From NCBI GenBank assembly GCA_946807835.1, contig OX327704.1, positions 6,758,001 to 6,822,000 on the forward strand: a DNA stretch of 64,000 nt, given 5' to 3'. The notes beneath the pieces are model-generated. The model did not search any database. It was not told the DNA's origin and saw nothing but the letters and a program-made list of their open reading frames with translations. Every line of letters begins with the position of its first letter. Within the stretch, counting starts at the first letter, position 1. Positions 36,411 to 51,100 of the stretch are shown here, piece after piece. The position numbers and the translations under genes are program-made. The stretch is from Ailanthus altissimus. Taxonomy: Eukaryota > Streptophyta > Magnoliopsida > Sapindales > Simaroubaceae.

Positions 36411-37317
36411 TGTCACGGGCTGGACGCTTGCCATTGACTCAAAAGACTAGCCTATTAGGTAATACTACATACTCACTCTTAAATATCCAAGATCCACTCA
36501 ATTTCTATTCGATGTGGGACGTGACATTCTCCCCAACCCAATCACGTGACGCCATCGTCACGGTGTGGCTTAAACTTAAGAATCAATTTGGCCCGTATTA
36601 CCCATCCCCCCGGGGCTAGGGAACCCATTACCCATGTGACAATCTCTATTGAGGCTCAAGACACAAGATTTTTAGGATTCATTGGGCTCATATTGCCCAT
36701 CCCCTTAGCGGCATTAGGGATCCACATCTCATGTGACAATCTCTATTGAGGTAATTTTGGGGGCCACATACTAATGAGAATTCGGGTTTGATCTAATACC
36801 ACTTGTCACAGGCTGAGCGCTTGCCATTGACCTAAAAGACTAGCCTATCTATTAGGTAATGCTGCATACCTACCTTTATATACTCAAGATCTACTCAATT
36901 TCTTTTCGATGTAAGACGTGACATTCTCCTCCACCCAATCACGTGACACCCTCGTTACGGTGTGGCCCAAACTCAATGACCAACCTGGCCCGTATTGTTC
37001 ATCTCCCCGAGGCTAGGAGGCTCACTACCTACATGGCAATCTTTATTGGGGCTCAAGACATGAAATTTTTAGTGCCCACTTAACCCGTATTACCCATTCC
37101 AATAGAGGCATGAAGGACTTACATCTCACGTAACAATCTCCATTGGATCAATTTTAGGGGCTCACATACGAATAAGAATTCGAGTCTGCTCTGATACCAC
37201 TTGTCACAAACCAGACGCTTGTCATTGACCCAAAAGACTAGCTTGTTAAATAATATTGTATACTCACCTTTATATACCCAAAATCCACCCAATATCTATT
37301 CGATGTGTAACATAACA
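36411..37317 (-). mobile_element. Tandem TRIM array (three short LTRs, two internal units)
   Basis: Three related 115-120 bp LTR-like repeats (36411-36526, 36804-36923, 37202-37317) begin TGTCAC and end (C)GTGACA or ATAACA. They alternate with two internal units of about 277 bp. On the minus strand each internal unit starts with a tRNA-Met primer site (TGGTAT[CT]AGA...) and ends with a purine-rich tract (GGAGAA, GGGGAGAA), so each unit has the signals of a complete TRIM. The minus strand of each LTR carries the ACATCGAATAG-type word common in plant TRIMs. No coding capacity. Tandem TRIMs sharing LTRs arise by LTR-LTR recombination. Confidence 0.75.
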
Positions 37318-39114
37318 CTAATAACCTCTTATATATAGTTAGGGAGAGCTTATAAACTTGATCTAAATTATAAATATACCTTTAATGATTACTAATAGTA
37401 AATAACAATTTTACCCCTTATTGTAAAAAATTATTTCTACCGTTAAATATTTGATAAACTCGACTGATTTTGGAATTCGGTCAACATTGTACAAAATCGT
37501 TTGCAGCTCAAATTAATTCCAATCTTGTTTTCTTCTGTAATTCATTTCAATTGACTATGAATAAATCTTTAAAAGATGGAAAATTTTGGTCGAATCCCTC
37601 GATGTTTGACTATGCGAGCGATTTTTCCTATATTCAAAATGGTTTAAAATTTTCCATGAGATTACAAATTATAATCCACCATTCAAAAGTTTATCACGAC
37701 CTTTCATGCAATCTCTCAATAATAATAAATCTAAGCAAATATTTTTCCTGTTTTTGCTCTGAATTTGCAGTCAGAATAAGACTTTAAAAAAAAAAAAAGA
37801 AAAAATGGGCTGATTTCCTTGAGGAATGGACTGATATTCTGTTCAAGCAAATCAAGTTCGGTAAAATAAGTTTCTAAACTCTATTGATATTTATGGTGCG
37901 CTGAGAAATTGGATATGTAAAGTACTTTGGTTCAAGTAAAATGAGTCCTACAGTTGTTAAATAAGAAGGGTTAAGCATTAATGAAATAAGGTGAAATTGT
38001 TTTTTACCTACAGTTCTCTGTGAACTCATTTTGTGATACAATTCACTTTAATCATTTCAGTTTTGATCACATCAGCATTCAACACTGGTGGGCCAAAGGC
38101 AAACTCAGTAACGTAAAGTCGTGAGCTGAAAGTTTCTAAAAAAACATTGGGAGTTTTTTTCCAAGTCATTTCACACTGTGCCTATGTTTGTCATATATGT
38201 AAATGAATTAGCACAACATAATATCAGCAGACTATCCTACCAGAAATTCCAACAACAATCATCATTATTTATCTTCCATTTCAAATTACGACTGCAGCCT
38301 GAACCTAAAATTGCTCAATATCACATCTAACATTATAATGGTTTTTAAAAAAAGGGGTCAAAGCCAGTCTTAGTTAAGCCTCTAAAGTTCCAATTTCCAA
38401 ATGTAATTCACAGGCTAAGCTACAGATTTCACGCAGCACGTGTATATGTTGAAACTCATCAACTTGGGTTAATTCGAGTTCAGTAGTTTGTTAAAATGTA
38501 TACACCTGCTTATGATCATTTCTTATGTAAGCAAGGAAATTATTCTTCTGCACAATCAAAGTCCTTCATACCAAATCTGAAGAATTTAGTGGACTAATGA
38601 TATGAATTATTTAGACAATAAAATGGGGCATAAATATTTAACTAAATAAAAGACTACAAAGGTTACAATTACAGTTGAAATGAAATCCTATTCTATAAAT
38701 ACTTGAAACCTAACTATCTTCTCAACATTAGCAATCCAACTGTTGAGTATTCTAGAATCCTCTATAGACATTTGTTACTTATATGAGCAATCGTATTAGT
38801 TAAGTCTAAATTGCATTAACAAAATCTCTAACCCTCACGAACTTGCTCCCTATCAAGTTACACCAAATTGCTTACCTATGCAACATAATTTCACAAGTTA
38901 TTGTCAACTCTTGAAACCTTTCATATCTATAAGCATCTAATTCAGTCAAGGGTGTATTTGAGCTTTAATTAGCTTCTTGATTAAGAATTAGAAGAATGTA
39001 AATCTGAAAGCTTAAATACCTTGCCAGTCCTTGAGTTGAATCTGGATGCTTGAAGGTCCCTGGTTTCTCGAATTTGACACTATACAACATTATTAACTAC
39101 AGATAGCGTGTAGC
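37318..39114. other. 3' flank of the TFIIIC-like gene, no further gene recognised
   Basis: It probably holds the gene's 3' untranslated region (minus strand, just left of 39115). An open frame at 37470-37787 (plus strand) has no recognisable domain and starts beside old repeats; I do not call it a gene. An A-rich run lies at 37786-37802. Confidence 0.45.
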
Positions 39115-42100
39115 TTATACTGGTGATGCAGAGAGTAAAAAATCTGGCTGTACTCTCTGTAGAAGTATCCCGCAAAAGGGACACAAGGGTTTTGAGAATT
39201 CTTCTTGAACAGATGATTCTGTTAAAGATTTGAGATCATCAGGAAATCTAGGCATTGTAAAGAAAGACTCTGGTGCCAGTTTGGAGGTCCATCTTTGACA
39301 ACACTTGCAAAACCATAAGGCAGTAGCAGGGCAGACCTGCATAGAAATCGCACATCTTACTAATTTGTGTTTCTGATGAAAACCATCACTACTTTCCAGA
39401 CCTCGGCAAAAAGCAATTTCTGCAGAATCAAAAGGGATTGATGCTGCACAACAGTTACACTGCTCTTCCTCTACATATTTACTGGAGTGCTTCCTGTTGT
39501 TCAAGGATGCATATATATGAGAAAAAAAAAACAAAATAATTAATTATTAAAAAAAACAACAAAGGTAATGCATGTACGGTTACAAGTAGTTCTTGATTCC
39601 TAAACCAAGAAAAAATTCCTGTAGTTAACCTTACATGCTTGGATTAGACTTTCCTGGTTGAATTAATAAAAAATCTTTCACTGTGGTTTCATGAAATGAT
39701 GTCATTTTGGTATTTTCCCTACCATTCAAGGTGATGGCTCAATTTAATGATGTAGCTCCTATTAAAATTGCTGGCCTTTTGCCATTTAGTGGTATGTGAA
39801 AGAAACAAAACCTATCCCATCACAACAAGAAACCCAAATGTTACTCATGCCCTTTTAGAAGAAATAAAATATATACCTCCTCTCCAGCTGTACTTCTGAT
39901 GCAAGGACTTTTAGTTGATCTCGTACATATTCTTGATTTTGTGCAACCCATTGCTCCATTTGAGCCAGTCCGTCAGGACACCAATACCCAGGTTGAGAAC
40001 AAGTTGAGGTCAAATGGGAGGTGAGACTTATAAAAGCAGAGAAACTGAAACCCACAAGCCGTTCACGAAGTTCTCTTTCACTGTTCAAAAGTAACTCCAA
40101 CCACATGGTAAGTTGCTCCTCTTCAGCGCCAAAAATTCCTCCTAGGTTCTGCAGTTTGCTGTTAATTTGATCAGCTTTTAGCTCTGATAGTGTGAGACAT
40201 CTACAGAGAATATTAACAAGGTGCAATCTGCGAGAACCAATCTTTGAGACACTTTTAGAGACATGTGACAGAACCTTTTTGGAAGAAAAGCCTACATGTG
40301 ATCCCGGATATAAAGATGACAGCCACTTAACCAGAGTACATTCAACATACTTTGGGATAGACCGCTTGAAGACCGATAATGCTGCTATAATATCCCAAAC
40401 AACCAGAGGCTTATTTACATCTTCATATTGTTTGAAAGACCATAGGATATTGGACTCCCAACTAGACAATTCCTTCTCAGAAAAATAAGGAAAAGATTCA
40501 AGACCATAATTCTGAATGGTGTTTGACAAAATATCCAATTGCTGCCCACCAATCCAGAAGAACTCGATAGCAGCCTTCTGAGCCCTGTGTATGTTTCCAG
40601 AGAGTACAACATTCTATAAGTGACATATGGGTAAACAAGCACCAATCAAAGTAATACTTGGCCTGTCCTCTCCCCTACCTGTCCTTTGGATGCAAACAAT
40701 TTGTTTAACAAATGAACTGAGCTGGAGCTTAAAATTATTACGCTTGTTTAGTCTTTTAGCTCAAAGTCAAATCAACTACATACTCAGCTTGTGTTTGACC
40801 AGGGAGCACAAGAACCTACATATTGCCTATTGATTTATTTAATGTATATGTAGTCTATAATATACAGTTTAGACACAACATATATGCTACAGATTTATGA
40901 TATTATTTTTTCAAAAAAAATAAATTATATATATATATAAATATAAAGAAAGATAAATTTATTACATACAGCTGAATTGACTTTAAAATCTTAAAGAGCC
41001 AATTCGAGTTAAGCTCAAATTCACTTGATATTGTTTTGAACCAAGCTTGAGTTTATTGTCAAGCTTGAAGCTGAACGCAAACTTCAACCATTTCTTTGAG
41101 CTGACTTTAAATAGCCAAGTATTCAACTTGGCTTCTTTCTAACCTATTTCATGAAATGTTATGCAAGTTGTCCCCTTTACATAATCATTTGCTGCTTTTA
41201 GTTGGCACTAAGGCTTTGTTAAGTGACAAATAGTTCTCCATTTTGCTTTTATATTCTTAGTTTCATATCTCTAATTGCTCAACTATATCCACTATTACGT
41301 GCATGCACTAGAGAGGGTAGCTCTTAAGAAGAGAGTCCATCACCTTGCCTGGTACATATGATCCAAAGCATCAAGATCCAAACTGCGTACCTGCAGGAAT
41401 CAGGCACAAAACTTTTAGTTTCAACTTACTGCATGTGAAACTACAGCTTTTCGTCATTATTGTAAAGAACTTTCTGTAGCTAGATTTTTGGAGAAAGACC
41501 ATAAAGACAGGTGCTGTATCAGCAAAACTAGTAGGTCCTAGAATCAGTGATCCTATTTTGCCTCCTCTTATCATTCACCAAATAAAATGATTCAATGATG
41601 ATTAATGAAACACATAATAATCAGTAGTTTACCTGTTTTATCATCATCCAACTAATTTAATAGATTTATATCCTTATTCAAATAGTATGCAATAAGAACA
41701 GAGTTAGACCATCGTGTTCTTGTAGGTATAATTAAAAAAAGAAAAAGAAAAAGGTATTTCATGTACTGCAAATGATAGAAAGAATAAAATTGTGCAGAAT
41801 CATGAGCTATAAATGAAAATTTATAATTTTTATAGTACTTATATAAGTCTGTTTAGATTGCTAGTGTGAAATAATTGTAGACTCTAAATTCTCAATAATG
41901 GAACATTCCTATGTGATTTGATAGATTCCAAACTTTAAGCACATATGCACATAACTAAGCTGAAGTAAAATACTTTCCAGGAAAACAAATATGTCTATAG
42001 TTGAAACTAATAGCAAACAAAAAGTGGGAGAGATACTGGGGAAGATAAAATCTCATACCATAGCAAGAACATGATTTCCAGGGGACACCACCACACCAAG

Positions 42101-45100
42101 ACAAGAGACAAATGCATCCGGAAGCTGGATAGAATGAATTTATATTTTATTTAACTAGAGTGAAATATGTTAAGAGCAAACACAGAACAGACAGGGTAGC
42201 ATCATACATCAATGGAGCTCTTCAGACCAAGCGAGTTTGGGGGAATTGGTACCTCAGAGAGGGAATTCCCATGTAAAATCCAGCTACGCACAAAATTATC
42301 CTGTGGCCAACATGAAGTAGTGAGATTCAATTATTACCTTCATTTTTGCCTTAACAATGAAGGAGAGACAGCTTGTATGTATGTATTGAAGACTGAAGTG
42401 CATAACATCTTTGACAGGACAAAAAAGAAGAAATGGAAATAGTAAAATGCATCATCATAATCATAAAGTATCTTGATTTCATATACAGATAATCTTCTCC
42501 CTTTTCCTGGCTAAGCCATGTAGGAAATAATGGTTTTAGAATTTTTAACTATTATTTTATTAAGTTAGAATTTGAGAAATGTTCAAGTCATTTAATATTC
42601 CTATAACAGTTTGTCTTTTTTGAGTAGGTTTCTTTATCTTATAGGGGAATTTCCTTCTTAGCTTTTTCTCCTATAAAGATGGGCTCAATGCTTATCTATT
42701 AGATATGCTTGAATGAATGAGAACTTAATGTTTCCTCCTCTATAAGAATTCTCACTAGATTTCTCCCATTTCTTTTCTTTTCTCTTTCTAAATTTCCCCT
42801 TACTTTTTTTTTCTAAACTTCCCTCTTGTTTATTGTTCTTCCCAGTTCCTCTCTTCTTCTATTACTTCTGCCATTTCTCCATACCTACAGAAATTCTTCA
42901 TTTTGCTATCTAAATTTCCTCCTCTTTCTGTCTACATTTCTTCCTTTGTCTCCATAGTTTCTCCCCTTTTTGTTCTCTCTATTGGATTTTCTCCTCTTCT
43001 ATTTTTCTCCTGTCTTTATCTATTATTTTGCTTGATAGTCCATCCTACACCAATAGGTTTCTATCAATTAATTGATGCATACCTGAAATTAGATAAGAAA
43101 TATGAAACATATTTGACCAATTCTAAAAATAGAGGTACAATATGGATACTTGTTAGTTCAATTGGTACATTAAACATATTTAATGAAAAACCCTTTTCAA
43201 GGAATGAAGAGCATTTTAGATTTCTAACAAAATGCTATTTTTCACTTTCAGAAGACTAAAAAGTTTGATCCAGACATAATAATTAGCATTTGGTACTAGT
43301 TAGGTCTAATTAAGTACCATTTCCTTGAGCAAGAGAAAAGGGCTCAATTTGTTGAGTACAAGTGAGTAGACTTCTTCATACAAAAATGCAGAAGATTGAA
43401 CCATATCCAAATCCCCCTTCCCAGGAACCTGTTTTTTGAGAGGACTAATAACAACTACTGGTTCTTTATATCTATTTAACCTAATTTATTTTAGTGAATT
43501 TTGAAAAGCTGGAAAAACACCTACAGCAACTACATGATTGTCAACTAATGCTTGTAACAATGTACAGCAGCTACAACCTGACTTTGCCATATTGCAGGCA
43601 TCTTGTGGTAAAACATTCATAAGCAAATTATAAAATATCTGCAGAAAATCTTCTGAAGATATTCAATCTAATCTACATGCTTATAGAGATATCATGTAAG
43701 GAGTTATAATTGGCAGAAGACATCAGATAAACAGATAAAAAGAATGCAAGTTTTGAAAGTGAGATTAACTAAGCTTATGTGGTAATCAGTCGTGGGCATA
43801 TAAAATCAGATAGAAGGCATAAATCTAAAAGTGATCATATAATATCTGTTAGACATTGAATTATAATTATCATGCTGTTCAAAGTCATAAAATTTAGTAC
43901 CTGACTGCAGCTATACAAACAACATCCACCAAAAGCCCAAGCCAAACCAGTAACCTGATAAATACTCGAGTTCTTAAATCAACATTGAGATGGAGCAGAA
44001 GATAAAATAATGTGAAGAAACTCACAACTTGGTCATGGGCATCATATGAGCCAGCTTTATCAAATTTGCTGCTAGTTATGTCACATATCCATAATTCAAA
44101 AGATCCGGATCCTTTACCAACTGCCAAGAGCATTAGGTGCGGGGAATGAACAGGGACAATAAGTGAGAGAACCGAGATTGGGACAGCATTAACAGTTATA
44201 ACCTATTAAAAAGATTTGAAAAAAAAACCCTTAAAACTTAGCATTGATTTAATTCAACAAATAATATAATTAAGTCGGTGAATGAAATGCAAATACTCCA
44301 AAGAATGAGAGCCACCTCTCTCAGTAGGGAAAATGGAACATGATAAGTTCCTGCTGACTTCAGCAACTCCTGACCACATCCAGCCCAGATCCTCACACTG
44401 AAAATGACAATAAATAAAATAGTAGAAACTAATCTTACTAAGTGATTCAAGAGATTATGTTCTGCCTTCTTCACTAATATGTAATGGAAATGGAAAGCGA
44501 ATATCTATCATCATCATCATTCATGATTTTTATTGTGTTACAACTGACATTTGTCGGAAATCCAGATTGAATCCCACCGGATTAGGGATCAAATTGTTGT
44601 AGTTTAGTTAGAAATTTGTAGAGATTTGTTAGCTCCTAAAAATCTAGTAGTTTGTTATCTATTAACTTCAGATTTGAATTTTCCAACTCTAAATATTCTC
44701 TCTCCTAGGATCCTTATCATGTAAAGTCTATATCATGATGTTATCATGATGTAATCTATTCTGTTGATAATATAACACAAAAATTGGCTACGTGGGAGAG
44801 AAAAATTGGCTATCTAACTGGTGAAACACCAACTCCAGCCAAGACAGATTTGACTTATTTGACCTGGGATGTGGAGAATTCAATGATTATGGCATGGCTT
44901 GTGAATTCTATAGAGGAGGAGATTAGTGCTAATTACATTTGTTACTCTATAGCCAATGAATTGTAGGATAATATCAATCAAATGTATTCTGATTTGGGAA
45001 ATCAATCCCAAGTATATGAACTCCAACTCAAGCTCGGTGATATTCAGCAAAGCGAGAGTGTAGTCACCAAATATTTTAACACACTCAAAGGTTTGTGGGA

Positions 45101-48100
45101 CATTGATATTTTCAATGATTATGAGTGGAAATGCTCTAAAAAACTGCAACCATTATTAAAAAAATGGTTGAGAGTGATCGAGTGTTAAGTTCCCGGCTAG
45201 TCTCAACGTCAAGTTCAATGAATACGCAAAAGAATCATTGGTCGACAACCTTTTCCTTCCATTGGTGAAGTCTTTGCTAAAGTTCGTCATGAGGAGAGCT
45301 AGAGAAGCGTTATGCTTGGCAAAAGGTCCCTTGGAGGAGCGGTTGAAAGCTCTGCACTATCTGTTGTTGCGGCTGCTAATAGAAGTGCCAATAATCATTA
45401 TAGACTTGAAGAAAAGCCTCGCGTATGGTGCGATAACTGCAACAAACCTTGCACACCAAAGAAACATGCTGGAAGCTTCATGGAAAGCCAACAGAATAGA
45501 AATCGTCTAACAAGCAGAATGCCAAATCAGGGGACTCTTTAGTCTTTACCACTCAATCACCTACATCTGCCCATTTATCTTAAACTGTAGTTTTTCAAAG
45601 GAATAAATGGACCAGATTCTTCAACTATTAAAATCCAATCCACAAACGTTCTCTACTAATGGTACTCCAATTGGTTTTGTTGCTCAGTCAGGTAGTCATT
45701 CTCTTGCCTATTTTGTTTTTAACTTAACACCTTGGATCATTGATTCGAGTGCCTCGGATCATATGACGAGTATTCCCCATTTATTTAATAGCTATTCTCC
45801 TAGTCCCGATAATAAAAAAGTAAGAATTGTTGACAATAGTTATTCGTCCATAATAGGAACAGGTTCTATTACTCTTTCTAAATCCATCGAGTTAAAACCA
45901 GTTTTCCATGTTCCAATCCTTGCTTGCAACTTGCTATCTATTAGTAAATTGTCTCATGACTCTACCTTTGCATCATGTTCTTTGAATCCCATTGTAAATT
46001 TCAAGACCGGAACTCGAGGAGGATGATTGGCAGTGCTGAACTTGTGGATGGTCTCAATTATTTTAAGGAAGAATTCTCAGGAAATAAACAAGCTCATGGC
46101 TTGACTGGTACTTTTAGTTCAACCTCTATTCGTGAACAAATAATGCTCTGGCATGTTAAACTAAGGCACCTAAGTTTCCCTTATTTGAAATATTTGTTTC
46201 CTAGTCTATTTAGACAAGGGGATTATAATTCCCTTGTGAGACTTGCTTAATATCTAAGAGTCATAGGACTTCTTTCAAATTGAATAAATATTGTGCTTCA
46301 AAACCTTTTTATCTTATATATAGTGATGTTCGGGGACCTTCCAAAATTACAACTATTTCTAGTAAAAGATAGTTTGTAACCCTCATAGATGATCATACAT
46401 GCCTTTGCTGGATTTATTTAATGCAATCTAAGTTTGAAGCACAATAATTGTTTAAAAAATTTTACAAAATGATTGCAAATTAGCTTCAAACGAATATTGG
46501 AATTCTAAGAAGTGATAATGGAACTGAATATTTTATTGAGGTTTTAGGTGGTTTTCTAGTAGAAAAAAGGGATCGTACATCAATCTACATGTCATGAAAT
46601 ACCTCCACAAAATGGAGTTGCTGCGAAAAAAATAATTTATTGGAAATCATTCCAATGATCAGTAAAATCAATCTCCTTCTCCGAATATACAAGATCCAAG
46701 TAATACCTCAACTAATTCCATTTCAGATCTTAATATTCCCATTGCCATTAGGAAAGGTGTTAGAACTTGTACTATCAAGCATCTTATTTCAAATTATCTC
46801 TCTTATGACACTTTCTAAAAAATATAGAGCTTTTACATCAAAAATTTCTAATCTTTGTCCGAGAACCATTCAGGATGGCATTAAAAATTCCGGATTGGAA
46901 ATTAGCTGTTTTGGAGGAAATGAAGGCCTTGAAGAAGAATAATACCTGGGAAATTGTTGAATGGCCAAGAAAAAAAAAAGTTCATGGGGTGCAAATGGAT
47001 CTTTACCATTAAGTGTAAGGTCGATGGAAGTGCGGAGCGGTATAAGGCGAGATTGGTTGCCAAATGTTTCACATAAACTTAGGAATTGACTACCAAGAAA
47101 CCTTCGCTCTTGTGCCTAAAATTAATTCTATCTATTTTTTTATCTCTCTTGTAGTGCATTTTGATTGGCAATTATATCAGTTAGACATCAAAAATGCCTT
47201 TCTCAACAGAGATTTGGAAGAAGAAGAAGTCTTTATGTAGCTACTACCTGGTTTCGAAGATGAACTAGGCAATGGAAAAGTCTGTAAGCTTAAAAAACCT
47301 CTCTATGGGCTTAAACAATCCCCTAGAACTTGGTTTGGTAGGTTTGAGAAAGTTGTGAAAAATCAAGAATACCTACAAAGTCAGGCAGATCATACAATGC
47401 TCTTTAAACATTCAAAAGGAGAGAAGATTGTCATTTTGATAGTCTATGTAAACAATATAATTCTGACTGAAGATGATAAAAAGGAGCTCAGTAGATTGAG
47501 GGAAGTTCTTTCTCAAGAATTCGAGGTTAAGGATCTCGGAGAGTTAAAATGGTTTCTTAGAATGGAGTTTGCAAGATACAAGAAAGGGATATCCATATCT
47601 CAAAGAGAATATATCCTTGATTTGATGACAAAAACTGGTTTACTAGGAAGCAAAGCTGCCGAGACACCGATTGAGCTAAATACAAAGTTAGAACCAGTGA
47701 AAATCAAGGAGATAAAAAGACAGAGAAAGGTATCAATGGCTAGTAGGAAGATTGATTTCTTGTCACAAACCAAACCCGATATAGCCTTTGCAGTTAGCTT
47801 GGTGAGTCAATTCATGCACTCTCCAAATCAAGATCATTTTAATACAGTTTATAGAATCTTCAGATACTTAAAACGGGACACCAAGAATAGGTCTTTTGTT
47901 TGAAAAGCATAGACACTTGCAAATAGAAGTTTACACTGATGCAGACTAGGTAGGGAGTATTATGATAAAAGGTCTACTTTGGGCTATTAAACTTTTGTTG
48001 GAGGCAATTTAGTAACTTGGCGAAGTAGGAAACAGAATGTGGTAGCAAGAAGTAGTGCTGAGGTCGAGTATAGAGCAGTAACTCATAGAGTTTGTGAAGG

Positions 48101-51100
48101 GATTTGGATAAAGGGTTTGATGGAAGAAGTAAAGGATGAAAGTACTCTACTTATGAAGATTTATTGTGACAATAAATTTGCTATTGCCATTGCTCACAAT
48201 TCAGTGCTCCATGACAAGACAGAGCATCTGGAAGTGGATAAGCACTTTATTAGAGAAAAACTTGACAGTGGTTTGATTTGCATGCCTTATCTTCCTATAG
48301 ATGAACATGTGACCAATATATTGACTAAAGGGTTAACTAGAAGACAGTTCGAGAAACTAGTATGCAAGTTGGCCATGGAAGATATTTTTAAACCAGCTTG
48401 AGGGGGAGTGTTGGAAATCCAAATTGAATCCCACTAGATTAAGGATCAGATTGTTGTAGTTTAGTTAGAAATTTGTAGAGATCTGTTAGCTCCTAAAAAT
48501 CTGGTAGTTTGTTATCTATTAGCTTCAGATTTGAATTTCCAACTGTAAATATTCTCTCTCTAGGAACCTTAGCATGTAAAGTCTATATAATGATGTAATC
48601 TATTCCATTGATAATATAACACAAAATTTCCAATTCAGTACATTGTATGAAAACCTCATGTCATCCTGTAATGTTAATTTATAATTCTCCTCTAAGAGCA
48701 GATGATATAAAAAATAGTAATGTAAACAATTAGTTCTGTTAGACTATGTCTGACAGCTACAATTGCACATATGTAAGCACCATCCAATCTTTTCAAATGT
48801 GCTTACAAGAAGCGACTTAAAAAGCATAACTGATGACCATTTACAAATGAACCTTCTAGAGCTGAGAAATAATAGAGAAAACAATTAACAATATATTGGC
48901 ATAAATAACTCACCTCCCATCGGAACTCCCAGTAACTAATGAAACTCGAGGATTTGATGGATCAGATGAAAGCAATGCCCAACTGATTGTAGTGACCCAG
49001 GTATTGTGTGCTTGAAGCAGCCCAATGAGCACTGCAGTAGTAGCATTATTGCTGTGCTCAACTGTGTAGCATTCTGGAATATAAATTCTCCACAATGAAA
49101 TTTTACCAGACTTCCCTCCAACTGCCAGTACAGATAAAGAACCATTTTCAGGAACTGGACAATTTTGGGGTGATAACTTGAGCATCGGAGACCAGGCAAG
49201 ACTGAGAGAATGTAGCACTGCACTACGAGAGGTGTATTGATCAGCGGTTATCATTGGGAGAGAGCAACTTTCCAGTATCTCATTGACAGGTTTTCCTTTA
49301 GATTTAGAAGCAGAGACTATCTGAAGAGAATTATTTTCTTTCAGCTTCTCAGATTTAATCTCAAAAACCTAAAAAATTAGGAAGTAGAAATAACCCAAAT
49401 GAAACTTGATACTCACATTAACTTATAACATTTTTGAAAGAAACACAAACTATGATCTGTACTAGAATAGACAAGGTGACTGAACAGGTGGGAAAACAGA
49501 GAGAAAAAGTCTTAGCATGAAAACCATACCCTGGCTTCTTCAATGGAAATGCTAGTGCCAAGATCAGCATCCTTACTACTTCTAAAACCATCACTGTTGT
49601 AGCTCAGTCATTAAAGTAAAAAGAGGGTGAGTTCAATAACAAAAATTTCTCGTGCAAATAATGAGAGGTTCAAGGAAAAAGAAGTTGAAAACCAGTAGAG
49701 GAAAAAATGTCATTATGAATCGATTAAGAACTCACTTGAGACCCTTGGTGCTCTAATCTTTTTGTCAATATTGTGTTAAGTGGATTAGATCTTTAATTTT
49801 AGAAGGTCAAGTTTATTGAAAGTAGTAACCCAAAGGCCCTATTTCTCAACTAGTTGTTCATGTGCATAACTAAGCAGTCCAAGATTACTTTTGTAATACA
49901 AATTCCAAAATAGTGTCCTATATATGTTTATGTAGTTCTTTGAGTTTGTAACCGTCCAGCTTATCCATTGCTCCCCACGAAGTGATACCGATTTAAAGGC
50001 CATTAGACACTAAGCACAAAGTCTTAGAAGTTCTTTTTCATCCTTCTCCGCAAGTTCCAACACAAATGTTCGGCTTTAATCGTAAGCATAATCTTTTCTG
50101 ATACCCAAATAATAACTATAATCATCATCTAATTTCTCAAATGCATAAAAGATGCTTGTAATTGTGCAGTAAGAAACAAGGCAGGCATCAAAATTCAGTC
50201 TTTCTACCCCTACCCAAACAATGAACCTATTTTCTCTTTCCATGCATTAAATTTTTTACATCCACAACACCTCCTAGCTCACGACAAGAAAGAACTTTTC
50301 AATTCTCTTATTTTCCACTTCCATTCTCTTATTTTCCACTTCCACTATGTATTGCAATAATTTAATATGCTAAGCAAGTTGAAAGCTAATTTATTTACAA
50401 ACTTAAATGAACAAATTTTGTAGGATAAAAAGTGATAGACAGAGAGAGAGATGGTACTAAATAAATTTTTAATTGTATATCTACATTAGGCCAGATACAT
50501 ACACTCTTCTTCGCTTATGCTCCCTTCTTGGTACAACGTTTGGTATATCATTTACGGATTGCTGCTCTGGTCCATTCTCCTAGTAAAAGAATACAAAAAA
50601 ATTATTTCCAGAAACAAATTGGGTTGTTATGGTGTGCTAATGCATCATAGCATGGGTTAGCAAGACAACACAAAAAAGGTGCATCAGTAGATAAGCAAAC
50701 TTACTTCAGAAAATTTAGCAGATGAAATGTCCGATTCCCCAAAGTTTATAGTTGCAAGGTGGTAGTACAGTCTATCTGATATATCCATGACCTGTGGAAG
50801 ATTGGAGGGAAAAAAAAGTTGCAATTTAATTGGCTAGAAATTAAGAATAGCAATATCAAAGATAATAGCTTTCAAGATGAAACTGGAAAATATTGTGAAT
50901 ACTATTTAGTGAAAGTGCAAGTGCAGAGAGGCACAAGAGATAGTGAGATGAATTGATAATTTATTTTTTATTTCCTTTTTAGTCAATAAAAGTGAATAAT
51001 GCAGAATCATGTTACAAGTAAAATATGTCTTGTATTCAAGAGATATTATAAATGGACCGCAGTTAGTCAACAGAATTTATTTACATCTTCTAAAAATTTT

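Larger units (their letters stand above)
44552..48639 (+). mobile_element. Copia-3 retrotransposon in intron 8, antisense to the host gene
   Basis: Related LTRs lie at 44552-about 44779 (start TGTCGGAAATCC) and 48409-about 48639 (start TGTTGGAAATCC). A purine tract TTGAGGGGGAG precedes the 3' copy. Gag, protease, integrase, RT and RNase H remnants lie between them in Copia order. ACATT occurs at 44547-44551 and 48640-48644 and may be the target duplication, although the 3' end is then not a canonical CA. The 5' LTR passes almost directly into mid-gag coding sequence, so the primer site and the gag start are deleted. Confidence 0.88.

Noticed and set aside
35937..36450. Plus-strand open frames with Ser/Leu-rich products
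   Set aside because: They are mirror images of element D gag, whose coiled coil on the minus strand is far more protein-like.
36411..37317. Cassandra-type TRIM carrying 5S rRNA, or retrozyme with hammerhead ribozyme
   Set aside because: The LTRs contain neither a 5S internal promoter nor a CTGATGA...GAAA hammerhead core.
37470..37787. Plus-strand 105-codon open frame
   Set aside because: No recognisable domain; it lies in the gene's 3' flank and may be chance.
40192..40488. Plus-strand open frame across the TFIIIC-like gene
   Set aside because: It is antisense to exon 15 (40584-39877), which reads as a conserved protein on the minus strand.
42903..43259. Plus-strand open frame in intron 11
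   Set aside because: Low-complexity Phe/Leu/Ser composition from a pyrimidine tract; no domain and no start context.
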